A stretch of 64,000 nt of DNA from Lasiosphaeris hirsuta (GCA_030549175.1 JAUKUA010000002.1:5890001-5954000); one strand, 5' to 3'; shown: positions 10,001 through 23,780, numbered from the stretch's first letter. Translations and numbers: made by a program. The notes: a model not told the origin generated them from the sequence alone.

Positions 10001-13000
10001 TGCACTGGGCGGCGGCGCGAGGGCACATCAAAGTCTGCGAGAGACTGATGCAAAGGGGCTCGGATATCAACAATGGTCGCGAGACCAGACAGTGGACACC
10101 GCTGCACATGGCCGCATCTGAGGACCAGGTAGATGTGATGTATCTGCTCATCCAGGAGCACGCCGACATCAACGCGCTCGCAGAAGAGTTCGGGACCGCC
10201 CTCTCGCTGGCGCTCGTCATGCGTCAGACGAAAGCGGCCGAGCTGCTGCTGGATTATGGTGCGGACGCGACCCTGGCGGGGACGGATTCGGAGCCTCCCC
10301 TTGCCGTCGCTGCTCTGCAGGGCTACGAGACTCTGGTCGACAAACTACTGCGGCTGGGGGCGGCGGCGAACCTCACTTCCAAGGAGTACGGCAGCGCGCT
10401 GGCCGCGGCAGCTTCGGCAGGAAACCTCACCATTGTCAACAAGCTGCTTACCCTCGATACCGATTGGGCATCACGCCAGCGCGCCTTGGAAGAAGCCTCG
10501 TCCGCTGGCTTTGCCAATGTCGTCCATGCCTTGCTCGGAAGCTCTGCCGGGCTTCACTGCGACAAGGCATTTGTGAGCGCGGCCTTTTATGGGCATCTAG
10601 CCGTGGCCCAGAGCCTATGGGCCTACCATCAGCATTACAACGTGATCACCCCCGATGCGCTCAACACGGCCCTTTACCAAGCGACGGACGCGCAGCAGGA
10701 TACTGTCGTCGTCTTCCTCCTCCAGAGCGGGGCGAATCCCAATGCACTCGGCGAAGAATACGGCAACGCATTGACTGCATCCGCCTTTGACGGCACAACT
10801 GCCATATTGCGGACGCTGATCCAGTGGGGTGCGATTATCGACACGCCCGAGGGCTACCCGCTCCAGACCGCCGCCTTCAACGGGCACACCGAGATTGTGC
10901 AAATTCTGCTTGATCACGGCGCGAATCCCAACGCTTTCAGCGCCAAGATAAACCCCGGCACGGCATTGCAAGCGGCGTGCGTTGTTGGCAATACAGACAT
11001 TGTCAAAATCCTTATAGCGAAGGGCGCACACCCGGATTACGGTGCTGGCGACTTTTCTAATCCCTTGGTCGGAGCCACTTCCAACGGACATGGCGAGATT
11101 GTCGAGCTTTTGCTCCAGGCCAGGGCGAACCCCAACGTCTTTGGGGGGCGGGATGGAAGCACGCCGCTGGTCAACGCGTGCTTGACACTGCAGTCAAAGT
11201 ACATTGACCTATTGGTTCGCTACGGAGCGGTCGTCGACCAGAAAGACCCGGACGAGGACACGCCTCTCATTGTTTCGGCCCTTGTTGGAGACAACGAGTG
11301 TGTCAAGGTCCTCCTCAACTACCGAGCCGATATCAATCTGGGCGGGAAGCATCACGGGAGCGCCCTACATGCCGCCGCGTCGCGCGGACACGTTGAAACA
11401 TGCAAACTGCTGCTCGACAACGGCGCGGCGGTGAACAAGCGCGGCGGACCCTTCGACACGGTTCTCCAAGCCGCGGCCGCATCGGGAAGCTCGGAGTGCG
11501 TGAAGCTGATCTTGGCCAACAAAAAGGTCGACATCAACGCGCAGGGAGGCCAGCACTTCACTGCTCTCCACGCTGCCGCGGTACAGGAGGACGACGGCGC
11601 CCTCCGACAACTACTGGCGCGAGGCGCCAAGGTCAACATCACCCCTCCCAAGTCAGGGCCGCAAGGCACACGGGGCACACCACTCCACGCAGCAGCCTTT
11701 GTAGGCTGCAACCGCAACGCTCGCCTGCTGCTCGAGGCCGGGGCGGACCCGAATCTCGTCGCTGGCAAACACGGCACGGTCCTACAGGTCGCGGCGCTCA
11801 AGTGCGACAGTGCTCTCTGTGCGCTTTTGATAGCCGACGGGGCCAAGGTAAACAGCAAGCCTTCCGGAAAATACGGCAGCGCCCTCACCGCGGCAGTCGC
11901 CCGTGAAGATGACATGTACGACCAATACCGGCACGAGGTGATCAACCTGCTCCTTGCCCAAGAGGGCATCCCACCGACCGTCTTCAGGCCGGCGCTCGAG
12001 ATGGCGCTCAAGCTTGGGCGCAAGGAGGACTTCAAGCTGATACTCGCGTCCATGAAAACCGCGGCCAGCAACTTGAAGAACGTCAAGAATTTTCCCAACA
12101 TCAAGAGTATGCTGGCGCAGTTCAAGAAGTCCCAGCTAGCGGCACACCTGGCGGCTACCCAAGCCAAGCACGCTGCTCAGACCGTCCCCGACGACGATGT
12201 CAACAGCGACTTTGGCGATGATATCATCAATTGGTACCAGGATATCGACGACGGAGAAGAGCAGCAGCAGCAGCAGCAGCAGCAGAAAAATGCCGAGGCG
12301 TTGGAAGGCGAAGCAGGAGCTGAGGGGGCTCGCGGTCTTGGCGGCTCCGACACGAGCTTACCAATCCGGAACGCATCAGATAATCGAAGCCGGGGCTTCG
12401 GAGGTGGAGGTAGTGGAGGCGGTGCCAGCGAGCAGTATTCCGGAGCCGGACAGCAAGACAGCGCCGGCAGCCGAGGGGGTGCTGCAGCTGGGGGGGCTGC
12501 GGGCGTCGCGGCGGGTGGCGCCGGTGCAGCAGCGTATCCGTATGGTGATGAAGGTTTCGACGGCGGTGGCCGTGGTGGTGCTGGTCCTGCATATGGTGAA
12601 GGCGGTGGCGATGCCAGCCGTGGAGGTGTCTCAGCATATGGGGGCGACGCCGGCTATGGTGGTGTTCCCGAGTATGGTGCCAACCCAACCTACAGCGGTG
12701 ATGCTGGCTATGGCGGCGCAAATAGCCGTGGTCTGGCCGGAAATGCCGCTCCGGAGGATCTCAGCTCATATGACGCGTACTATCCGGGGGGTCAAGGCGG
12801 CGTGCAGAGTCGTGGCTTTGGGGGCGAAGAGCATGGAGAGGATGAAGATGTCGAAGAAGCCGAGCATCATGAAGACCCCGAGGAGGAGAAGGAGGAGGAG
12901 GAGGAGCATCATGAGCCCGAGGAAGAACCCGCTGAAGAGGAAGAGCAACATGAGGAAGAGGAGGCCGAGGAGGAAGAGCACGAGGAGGAGGAGGCTGAGG

Positions 13001-13041
13001 AGGAAGAGGAGCCGCAGCAGCAGCATTGGTGGCAACGGTAG
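7098..13041 (+). CDS. NLR-type protein: alpha/beta hydrolase - NACHT-like P-loop - ankyrin repeats - low-complexity tail
   Basis: A 1936-residue model with two introns. Intron 7175-7250 has a weak GTCCGT donor and a CGGCAG acceptor, and its removal gives NIDIIAVPGLGADP, the expected start of the hydrolase. Intron 9127-9183 has GTACGT, gctaac and TTGCAG and is in frame. Residues 26-300 form an alpha/beta hydrolase: nucleophile Ser120 in LAHSMGGLV and probable catalytic His269 in NCNHRQLNRF. The P-loop is GDEGLGKS with Lys381; the Walker B strand VYFVLSNIH lacks the usual acidic pair, though LSRERP remains. About 20 ankyrin repeats follow (about 885-1575). The tail has an eight-Gln run near 1677, a Gly/Tyr/Ala-rich segment and about 70 residues that are mostly Glu. 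The architecture fits fungal allorecognition or immune receptors; the ligand is unknown. Coding repeats could hide a missed intron near the tail. Confidence 0.85.
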
Positions 13042-15049
13042 AAGGCGAGCTAAGCCACAAACTAAGTAGTCAGTATATTGTTTTTTGATAGCAGGAGAAG
13101 CCGGTACCCCAATGCTACTTTGGACTATGGACGAGGTCACATCCTACCTCATCACACGTCCTTGCCATCGCCGATCGTGAGATCCTGAGGCGATAGGAGC
13201 CCGGTCTTTGTTGCCAGTGGTTTCGATGGCGTATTTTGCCAAACTTGGAGGCGGTTCGGGCCTCCACAAGGGGGTGGTATAGGCGAGCGCTTCAAGGTCG
13301 TCGTACTCCTTTGCAGGAAAATGTGCCGCCGTCTCCCCCGCGCATAGCAAATTGATCCGCGATGAAAGGTTAGGGAAAGTGACACATGAAATGGAGCTAG
13401 TGGGAAGGAGGTGGCGGCGTGGTCAACATCACAAGAAAATGTCCTACACTACACACAGACTTGTATTCTAGGGCTAGACATTATCTTTTCAGATTGGGTA
13501 GGAGCAACCAGCACTTTTGGATGAAAAACATCAGACCGAACCCCCCCCCCCCCGCCATTGTAAGATGGGAAGGGACAACCAAGGTCCAATAGTGAAACCC
13601 GAATTCTCGGCCACCCGCGGACCAAATGCCAAGCCGTGACATTATGGGACAACAAATTGAGGCGATTGTGAACATTGGCAATCGGTTACAATCCCTGACT
13701 GTCGTGTGGGCCAAACTCGCCGTGATGATGCATTGCGACTTCCCTGCAGGGCAAGCTACAATATGAAATCAAGCCTATGGATCCCAATTAGCGGCCTAAA
13801 GCATGCATCGCCGAGCTATTCGCTATCAAACCTGCAGTCTAGAGTAGCCTGCATCCAACACTCCATGGCCCATCCGTCGGTTAGGGCGACATATAGCCTC
13901 ATTTTTGCATGCACTCGTCACACCACAGTTGAAGGCGGCGACGCATTCCACGCCACAGACTAGAGTGGAAGGACGCGGCGGTAACATGTTTTAGTCAATA
14001 TGATCTTAGTTATGCTGACGATATGTGTAGATTTCAAGTTTCATTTTAAGATCCCGCGCGGCACGGGGAGTTTCAAAGTCCGCCGGAAACATTACGGGGA
14101 TGGAAGACATCCGGCACAGTCGGGAGCTCCGGTAGATCGGACGACGCCGGGCGCTGGCAATCCATGGGGGTCTAGCGGTTTGTGGTAGGGCCCACCTCTA
14201 CATTTACGAGCTGCCAGTGGTTGGTTCCCTATTGCCGAGCCCCGGCTATGCAACTTCAGAGGTGACTCGGCCCAACGCCACCGGAGGAAAGTCCAAGTCG
14301 AGCCTGAGCCCAATGCTTCCACAGTGCGGAGTAATTTATTGGAATTTTATGACGCGTAGATATTCCTAAATATATTCTGCTAGAAATCTATTGGTGAAGG
14401 TAGGTAGGTACATGTAGCTATGTGCGTAAGAAGTGAACCTGAAGCTTCAACGAAGTGACTGGTAAAAAGTGACTTGCGTCAGGCTAGGACAGTATCTCCA
14501 AAGACCAATCAATGAAAGGCAATATGAAATGTCGAGCGGAAGGGTTATATGTACGTGAGGCAGGTAACTCACAGCGATTGTGCCATGAGAAACGAGTAGA
14601 AATTGAGAACGTGAAAAGGAAAAGGAAAAGGAAAAGGAGAAACGAATGTAAATGCCTGGACCGGCAATCGAAAACCCAAACCCAAAAACAGAGATAAAAA
14701 CAGCGAATCAACCCCCAATACCTACGTATGTTCCTTCTCTTCATGTATTACCATCGACAGAACGAGGATTGAAACGCTGCAAAAGGAGGGTAGCAGTAGG
14801 AAACAACAAGCCATAACCGTAACGATCGTGATACCAACCCGTCGGACTAAACCACACAAAACCTTTCGCCATCGTATATGCCCGTCCCGTAAGATGCGCC
14901 TCCCTCCCCCTGCTTCGCCCCCTCATGGGCAACATGGAGGAGGCCAGACCAACTTGGCCCCAGCCCGAGCCAGCCCAGTACTCTATTCCCGCTTTCCGGT
15001 CTTGACATGCCCGAATCAGAAAAGGACAAAAAAAGGCGACAAAAGGAGA
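13042..15049. other. Convergent 3' intergenic region, no gene recognised
   Basis: This lies between the ends of two convergent genes. It contains a C13 run near 13541-13553, taggtaggta-type repeats near 14400, and an AAAGG repeat near 14617-14640. I found no coding sequence I can support. Confidence 0.5.
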
Positions 15050-15792
15050 TCAGCACCAGGTGGGCGTAGCCTGCCAGTGCCGCAGCATCTTCTGGACGGC
15101 CGTATCCCACTCATACTGGAAGCACGCCGCCAGCTCCTTGGCTTCCTCGTCCGAGGGCTGGCGACCACCCCACATCTCGGGCCTGGACGCCTCGGACGCG
15201 GCATATGTCTCAATCAGCTCGCTGAGCACCCCAACATGTCAGCTTTCCGGACACAGTGTGTGGGTCTCGTGGTAGTAGGAGGTCAACGTACTCTTCGGTG
15301 ATCTTGACCAAGCACAACCAAGCCAAGTTCCAGCTCCGGTTCGACTCGGGGTCGTTGCGCACCAACACCTGCGCATGACTCAGAATGTCGCCACAAAACG
15401 GAAACTTGGGCGTCAGCCCCCGCAGCTCCGACAGCATCTGGTTGCTGCTGACGTAGTAGGCCCACGCCGCCGTCATCGGAGACTGGAAGGCCCGGGCGTC
15501 CTCCTCCGTCTCACAGCTGGCGGCGACGCGCTCGATGCGGCATAACTCCGTCAGCGTGTTGACGCGGTGCGTTTGAAGAGACTCGATAAGCTGGCGGACC
15601 GACTGCTGGGCTACGGTTAGCGACGGTTCCCGGAAGGGAAGCAAGAGGGGAGAGGATGAGAAGAAGGGGGGGGAGGATAGATGGTGGGCATAAAGCTAGT
15701 ACAAAATGGAACCCGGCACGCACATGTGAGCCCTTTGACTTCTTGCCGCTGCTGCTTCCGCTCTTGGAGCGACCTGAACGCGATGATGACAT
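15050..15792 (-). CDS. Hypothetical protein, three exons
   Basis: A 184-residue model with exons 15792-15724, 15605-15292 and 15221-15050. Introns: 118 nt (GTGCGT to CCCAG) and 70 nt (GTACGT to CTCAG); both keep the frame. The N-terminus is a Ser/Arg/Lys-rich disordered stretch (MSSSRSGRSKSGSSSGKKSK). The rest appears helical, with AAWAYYVSSNQMLSEL in the middle exon and a Trp-rich end (EMWGGRQPSDEE, MLRHWQATPTWC). I recognise no domain or signal peptide. Support comes from codon continuity across both introns and the highly plausible composition. No function is proposed. Confidence 0.7.
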
Positions 15793-18700
15793 GGTTATGG
15801 AGGATATGTGTTGGGGATAAGGTACGAATATGTAGCAAGAATGATAGTATGAAGTCTTAGTCGTGCTGATGGAGAATATTTGTATGAAGATACTATGTCG
15901 AGGCGAAGAGAGGCTGTCAGTGACTGGGTACCCCCGGCTGTCTTATTCCGATGATGCGGATGATACTGAATGCTGAGTGAGGATGAGGATGATGAATTGA
16001 GATATTGCTAGGGGAGGAGAGAATGGTGTTTATATCATCAAAGATTCTTGGTGAATGCCCCTCTAGCTTGTACGCCCTGGACTAGGCATCGGTATCGGCA
16101 ATTAGCTCCTTTGACGTCGTGCGGTGCGGCTCTAGCATTGACGGGGGCAATGAAAGCTGAACGGGACAAGAGGATTGCCCAATGACAGAAAAGAGGTGCC
16201 GTAGGGCTGGAAAGTGTGTCAGACGGATGAGGGCGTCTGGTCGAAATACCGATCCGTGGAACCACAGCAGGATGGCGTCGATGGTGTAGGGGGTCAGCAA
16301 GAGGGAAAGGCAGGTCAAGGCGGCGTATGACAAAGACTGCTCAGCTATCTACACAATATTGAGTTCTATATAGGGCATCGGATGTCTTCCTTGTCGGCAG
16401 TCTCTTGGAATGTGGGTCAATGTTGATGATGGCTCCATGGCGAAGAGTGCTAAGTCTTGTATGGGAACTTAGAGTCCGGTGGATGTGGTGTAAGTAAAGC
16501 AGGGGCGCGGAGGATGCATGCAAAGCCATGGCCGCAAGCCCTGGACAGTACACGGATGTACCTAGGTACCATCCTCACCCTTGGCGGCGTGGGGACACGC
16601 AAGTCTACTCGGGAGGAGGCTAAGAGGATAATAAGGTAAGAAGGTAAAAAGAACAACGCAGGCCCCACCGCCTACATGGCTTGATCTTCGAGCACTTGAG
16701 GGTGGGGCTGGGGCTGATAGGAGCTAGAGGGCGTTCGGAAGCGCAATGGGTGGTACCCATGTGATGAGGGAGTGGTTTGGCTGGAGAACCCTGGAAACCT
16801 AGAAAGCTAGGCATGACTTTGTTCATGTCGTCGAGCGAGCTAGACGTCTTGGCAAGATCGAAACAACATGAAGCCAGCTGGGGCAAGGCCGGGACGGAAC
16901 CTGAGTGGATGGCCTGATTGGAAGGTGCCTGATTGGGCTGGGCTGACATAACATCGTATTTGGGGGTGAAAGTGATTATGAAATCGGGGCTCGTCAATTT
17001 GATTGCGTTGGCGCCGCCGCCGCTTCGGGCGTGTAGGCAGGCCAATCAGGGGTTGGTGGCGGCCGCAGGGGAGTTTTCAGGGAGTTGGGTTGCTCCCCTT
17101 CTCCCTGGCGATTTTATCATGGCCCCCAAAACCCGGAGACCACCCTACCCCTGCTCGAAACACTGAGCTCCCAGTCGAGTATGCTGCTTCTGGTTAGGCG
17201 TTGCAGCGAGGAAACGGACGCCTGAATCCGCTGGCCAGCTGTTTCCGCTGGGTGTCAGATTTTAGCTGACCACCACGCTTGTTCGAGTCGCAACGGGTAA
17301 GGCTGCAGGAAAAGGACGCCAAGACCGGGGAGGTGTTTCCACGCTGCCTAAGGAGATGGCTGTCGACTCCAAGGGCAGACAAGGCATCAAGAATGTCCGT
17401 CACAGTGGATCCGGATGTGCCACGGGTGTCCGTTTGGCAAAGCTCAGCTCGCGACGCGATGCCAGAGCGATGCCATGGCAGGTCTCTTGATGGCTTTGCT
17501 GACGTGTGAGAGCAACATTGAGACGGTCGAGAGCCAGGAACCCAGCTGTCGGCCCGTGTCACCGCAGACCGCAAAGTTGATTTGCAGATCAGCCCCATAG
17601 TGTACCGCAATGGGTACTTTGAGAGCCGCGACAGACATGTTGGTCGCTTTGATTGGCGACACGATATTCGTGCGTGATGCGCAGCACATGGCATTTGTGA
17701 TGCCAGTATCGTATATACGGTCGGCGGTGAGTCCCGGACACGGCCCCTCCCGACCCACATCGCCGGCATTTATGTTGCACACACGGGCTGCCACCGCTAC
17801 TGGGCTCGTTCTGGGAAGGCCTTGCGAAAAGTTGAACGGTGCACAGCCTGTGATGCCCGGCTAGAGGCATTGTGGTTGGACGGAGCTTGCCGTCAGCCAC
17901 CCCCAAGCTGCTTGCTGCTTTGAAGTTGGGGAGGCAGGCCGAGTTCGACAAAGAGTAGTAGGTAGGGAGCTGCGGTAGGATCGGAACTTGAGGTGGGAGG
18001 TCGAGTCGGGTCCCGGTTCCTTGGATCGCAGGACGCACGACGGACGCACGACGCAGTGTGACAGCTGCATGGGTGGCAGAAGTGGGATGGAACTTGGTAG
18101 GATGTGACGAGCGTGGGTCGTCTTCGCTGGTTCGGGCGAGGTTGGGGCTCTCAAGGCTGCAGCGTCGGCTCGGAGCTCTCAAGCTCGGTCTGGCAGGTCA
18201 ATTGATCCATCGTCCACCAAGGGTGAGCTCAGGTGTAGGCCCAGATGGCCCAGATGGCCCAGATGCTGGTGCAGATCGATGTCGGTTGAGCCCTCGAGAT
18301 GCAGCCTGCTGCCGCTTCCAGGGCTGACGGCGCTGTCTGCTGTCAGCGACGGGAGACTACCTCTCGCAACACGTGGGTTTGTCACGGCACAGCGCTCCCC
18401 CAATGACCTTGTGCGCAAGATGGTTCCCGTCCCCAACGTCGCAATGTAAAACACCACGAAGTATGACCACCTTAGTGCAGGATCAACAAGGTAAGGCAAG
18501 GCAAGCGAGCTCGCGGAGAGGAAATGGCGATTGCCTGCGACAGTGGTTACTGCTAGCAAGCGCTGCGCCTCCCGCGGTTATTAGACGCTCTTTCCCAAGA
18601 TTGCAATTGGGACATTTGACTGGACAGCGCGCGTGTTAGGCAGCCGAAAACACCCCGGGATAAGAGGCCCGGGCGCGCTCGGAGCATAGGGCCTCTGCGC

Positions 18701-21573
18701 GAGCTGAAGCTCTGAAGCTCTGAATTGAGCGAAGAAATCAGGCATTCACCCGAAACCTGGACTTTCCAATTTCCATGCCGTCGCCAACCTTCGGTCTTCA
18801 CAACCTAGCCGCACAATCGGAAGCCCTCACATGCCTGCCCTGACTAACGGACATTGCCAGCCTCGACGCCCGGAGCACTGACACATTGACACTATCGACA
18901 TGGTAGACCGCCATTGACGCCAACCGCGCGGGTGTGCTTACTGTGTAGAAAACAGGCAACACGGATTGGACACAGGAGACGACAGTCCACCTTACAAGGC
19001 ACAAAAGCAGCCCCTCCCTCACCCCCCACCCTCATCGCGCATCCCGCAATCCTGCTGCAAGCGCGAGTACCTTCCCTCGTACATAGTACCCCGCGCTCCA
19101 TCAACCCCGCCTCTTTCGTCATTTTTACTTCTTGAATCTTGTTGACATCGGTCCTTCGCAGCCTTCACTTCATCTCCATGCCACTTCCGCCACCGACGGT
19201 GGCCCCATTTTTTTTGCTTCATAATCGTTTGGATGCTCTCGCCATGCTTGGCAACTCAACTTGGCTGCAGAACCAAGCTTAGCGCTGCTTCGTCAAGTGT
19301 CTTGTCGCGCTCAGCCTTGGAACATTCTTGGAATGCCCAAACTGGAAGACTGAGGTAATGGCGGCCGGAAGGTGAGAGAGATGAGCGCGCACCCAACATG
19401 GCCATTGGCCGCTTGGCCGGAGATAGCGCTTGCTCCTTCGCATCATTGCACCCAAATCTGGCATATCATGAGTGTAAAAAACCCGGCTTGGAGGACTTGA
19501 GGGGGGTAAGCTCGCGTGGACGTACGAGGTGTCCACGGTCTGGGCACCCGGGCCTTCACCGAGGGCCCTGATCCATGCCTGCGTCCTCAGGCATCTGTAT
19601 CAAGTCGAGTGACTTGAAGGCACTGGGTACCTTCATCGTCTGACGCAGCCACATGGACATTTCCGATCTCTCACCTCTCACCTCTCACCTCAGAACAGAG
19701 CTATACACGTGGATTGAGCTGGGGAACCCGCCGATGCAGACCTTGTACCCAGACCGCCGCCGCCGTCGAGCTTGCTGGGCATCAAAGGTGCCTCTCAGGC
19801 GCAGAAACCTGTGCCTACTGAGAACCATCACTGGAAAGTTCGGGCGTGTAGCATGTGGACGCGCGAAGGGGGCCGATGAGGCGTAGCGGCCAGTAGCGGA
19901 CCTCGCACTGCGGCTCGCCCCATTGCTCTTCTGCGTCCATCTTAGTACTGGGGGCTCTTGAGTATGCGATTGAGTGCATACGGATTGTGATCGAGAAGGT
20001 GTTAGTGACATCATTGCCCTGACAAAACATCGGTAGTCAGGCCCACTCGACACTTTTTACATCCTGAAGCCATTCCGGCAGCCCGTATGCTCTATTCCCC
20101 AATCGCGGGCTTTACAACCCTTGCACTTTGCGCTCACCAATACCCTGCCGCCTGCAGCAGCGGCACAAAATGGCACTGCCTTAGCGTTCCCACGGCTGCA
20201 CAGCGATCCTTCGACTAGTGATCCTGCCGTGCGAGTTTCGGGATCAACACTTATCATTTCCCCTTATCTGTCTCTCCTTTACCTTACTGAGTCCCTACCA
20301 AGGTACACGCCCACGATGCCCTGCCTCTCCTGCTTACCTACATCATATGTGGCTTGATTCACATTCACACATACCCATCCTCCCTAGCGGTCTTGTCCCG
20401 TCCTTGCCTAAGGCTGCTTGCTGCTGACGCCTTGCCACGTGTGGACGGCCTCCCAATGAATAATCCTTACTCACGTCTTCGAGTGCCGCCGGGGCAGTGG
20501 GCCCGGGTCGCATTCCCGGTAGTGGTATGTGCCATCGCCAAGCCCGCGACTCCCGTCTAGGGTCCATCTTTCTTGGCTGACGGCATCGCTTGAGCCGTGA
20601 GGAGGTCCCGCCCGGCGTCCACTCCTCCGTATCCCGATCCTCTTTTTGAGCAATACTCATCTTTTTGTTCGCGCCCGTCAGCTGCATGCTGCCTAGACGC
20701 CAATCAACAACACCAGAGCTTTTATCGTCATCGTCAACGCAAGACAGCCAAGAGGTAACATCGGCGGGTCTTGTTTATGAGCTGTGAATGGAAGGTGCAA
20801 GGCGGCCGCACGCCCTCTTCCTCCTGAGGAGGCCTCAGGCTAAAATTGGCTTTGATAGACGAATACGTTTCATAATATATCTGCGAGTGCATGTTGAGAC
20901 TCTCTTCAACATTTGACTTATGCTGCTTTGCCGTTACGAGGACACACATGCTGCAGATAAAGATGAGCGTGGGTTGACAATGTCAAGCATACCAAGTCTG
21001 CATGTAAGCATCATGACGCGTCAACAACACCAACTTGAAATCAATCAGTACTTGATGCGTAACCCTCTCCCGCTTCACTCATCACCAGCTGAATTTTCAG
21101 CTTGGAGCGGCAGCAAGAACAGGTTACGTTGGCATGGCGCGTATGCCGTCACAGCAAGCATCGCGGGCCTCCCTTGTTCAGGTGGTTTGGACATCAGGAC
21201 CGAAAGTTTTCAAGGGGCTCAGAAAATGACCGAGAAGAGACTCAACATGATGGACAAATTATTCCAACTAGCAATTGAACACCAGCCCATCGTCTATACC
21301 GCCCCTGAAGACGGTGTTTAGGTACAATGTCTTCTCTGTAATCAGCCCTCGCCCAAGTCCCAAAATCTTCTAGTGCCCTGTTATAGATGATGGTAGTAGT
21401 ATGTCATGTGCGTCGTATCATGCTGCCGCCCCAGCCAGAACGCCCCGTGTACCTAATAGCCGACCATGCCTATCACACCCATCGTCTAATATCTGCACAC
21501 TATACATGACGTCTATGTTCAACCGACATTGCCCGTTCCATTACCTTCCGAGGGGGGCGAAATCCTTCTACAA
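15793..21573. other. About 5.8 kb without a recognisable gene
   Basis: Several ORFs of 60-200 codons occur on both strands (for example minus 17444-17794 and 17194-17769, plus 20920-21321), but none shows a domain, a clean exon structure or continuity with neighbouring frames. Long pyrimidine-rich stretches (about 18900-19130 and 20250-20560) look like promoter or leader sequence. A long regulatory region, lncRNA or lineage-specific gene cannot be excluded. Confidence 0.45.
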
Positions 21574-23780
21574 CTAGTATCTCGGCTCAGTAGAGCCCGT
21601 TGGCTCGGCTGTCGTGGGCTCCTCATTAGCTGACCCGTCGCTCTCGTCCTCGTCGCCGTCGTCGCCCATCCAGTCGGCGCTCTCCAGCCCGGCTCCCCTA
21701 ATTAGAAGGGTTCCAAGGAACCCCAGGAGCGCAATACCCGCAAACAGGCCCCAGGCGAGCACCTCGCCCTTGGGCCTGACGCGGGTGGACAGGGTAAACA
21801 AGCCGCCCGAGAGGAAGGGGCCGACGCTGCGGCCGGCGGCGGAGAGGGTCTGGGCGATCCCATTCAGGGTCCCGAGGGTCTCGTGCGAGGGGGCAGAGTT
21901 AGTGATCTGCTAGAGAGTTAGTATGCGACTAGATACGTAAAACCTCGATTGAGGAGAGAGGGTGGGGTGGAACTCACCAAAAGCATCACACTGCTCAATC
22001 CGCCCACGGCGCAGATGTTCTTGACCACCAGGATGAAACCCAACTCTCCATAAAGCCAGACCTTGCCTGTCCCCAGACCCAGCCACGGCTGCTGCTCGCT
22101 TTCGTAGCCGATCCACGGCATGAGGGCCATGCTGATGGCAATTCCCAGCAGGGAATAGCGGTATGTACCCAGGTTACCCATGCGCGCCTTGAGCGGCCGG
22201 AACAAAAATACCTGGAACAAAATGGTGGCAAGCCCCGCAAAGGACAAACTCAGGCCAATGGTCCCCGGGCCGAGCTCGCGGCCCGTGGGTGCGGGCGCCG
22301 AGGCGAAGATGGGGTAGAGCGAGTTGAACGAGACGTTCGCCAGCTGGAAGACGAGGTACGTGATGAGCACTGTCAGGGTGGTGTGGTTTGCCAGCTGGCG
22401 GAACGCCGACTTCTGCTCGTCCGTCAACTTGCTGTCCCCAGTCTCGGCACCCTCGACACTCGACGCGAGGAGTCCCTGGCTCTCGTCGATGCTAGCCTCG
22501 TCACTTCCATCCTCGCCACTGTCGGGTCCATGGGTATGGGCGTGCGCCGTCTGCCCGCTCGTCGGCCACCTCGCGCTCCAGCCGCTCAGCCGCCGCTCTT
22601 TCTTCCTCCTCCCAAAGCACCGGGCGCAAGGTCTGCACAGCCTCTCCATCCAGCCCAATCCGATGCCAGACGCCTTCTTGTCGGCCCCACCAAGGGTCTC
22701 TTCAAACCATACTCCCAGCACAACAACACTCGCCAGCAAGAGCGCCGCTCCCAAGATATTCGGCGCCAAAAACGGATATGTGGACTCTCCCACCGTACCA
22801 ACGAGCAACCCTCCCAACGCCGGCCCCGTGATGCTCCCCAGGCTGTACATCACCGGCAGCCAGGTGAACGCCTTACTCTGGTTCGTACGATCCGTCACCT
22901 CGCCAAGACACGTCGGCACGACGGCCGCGTTGCCATTCAACAAGCCCATGGCCACATGCACGCAAATCAACTGCAAGTAATTCCTACAGAACCCAAAGAA
23001 GACAAAACACACCATCAACAGCCCCGTGCCTAGCAGCATGACGGGCTTCCTCCCAACCCGGTCGCTCAACCAGCCCCACAGCAGGTTCGTCGCCAGCTGC
23101 GCGAGCGCAAAAGCCGACGCCAGCAGGCCGACGTACAGCCCCTCCTCGCCGGCGGGGATCTCGTCGAACGACGCGACCATGGTCGGCAGGTACGGCCCGA
23201 TGGAGTTGAGCGCCGTCTGCTCGGCCAGCGACAGCAGCGCCAGCAGGCCGAGCTGCTTCCAGGGCAGCGGGGTGGACGACGACAGCTGCGACGACGCCTC
23301 CTCGTCATCGCCGCCGCCGTCGCTGTGCCGCCGGCGGCGTTTGCGCCGGCCCTCAAAGTATGATGCTACGCGGGTGTGCGGGTCGACGTCGTCGTCGTCG
23401 TCTTCGTCCGAGGGTTCGTACGACGAGGTGCCGCCGTCGGAGCCCGGTGGCGCGGGCCGCGAGAACCAGGCGTCGGGGTGCTGGATGGGCCGCTGCTCCG
23501 AGGGCGTCTTGGGCGGGGGCGTCGGGAAGGTGTGGTATTTGTGGGTGGATTGGCGGCGGAGGGGCCGGATGTCGGCTGTCGAGCTCTTGCGGCGGCGCTT
23601 GCTGAGGGAGGTTTGGGGTTCGTCGTACGGCGATAGCGGGAGCTGAGGGAAGGGTGCGCCGGCGTGGAAGGAGCCGGCCGAGGGCGGGCGCCGCGGGCGC
23701 GACATGTTGTTTGGCGACGAGGAGGTCGAGGCTGTCGCTGTCGCGGTCGCGGTCGCGGCGACGAGGCCGGTGTGCACCAT
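21574..23780 (-). CDS. Major facilitator superfamily transporter, 12 TM
   Basis: A 711-residue model with exons 23780-21978 and 21906-21574. The 71-nt intron has a GTGAGT donor and joins VMLL to ITNSAPSHETLGTLNG, a strongly conserved loop between late helices. The MFS signature after TM2 is visible as GWLSDRVGRKPVML. Six helices precede and six follow a central hydrophilic loop with many Ser, Asp and Glu. The N-terminus has an unusually long cytosolic extension of about 170 residues that is basic, Pro-rich and Asp/Glu-rich. A later in-frame Met at about 23705 (MSRPRRPPSAG) is an alternative start that would omit an Ala-Thr repeat. It resembles the fungal/plant ZIFL/YCR023C-like group of MFS proteins. 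The substrate is unknown. Confidence 0.88.

Noticed and set aside
17194..17794. Two overlapping minus ORFs (191 and 116 codons)
   Set aside because: No domain, no splice structure linking the frames, composition not convincing; left as unassigned.
20920..21321. Plus ORF of 133 codons before the MFS gene end
   Set aside because: Composition is plausible but there is no homology, leader or splice support.
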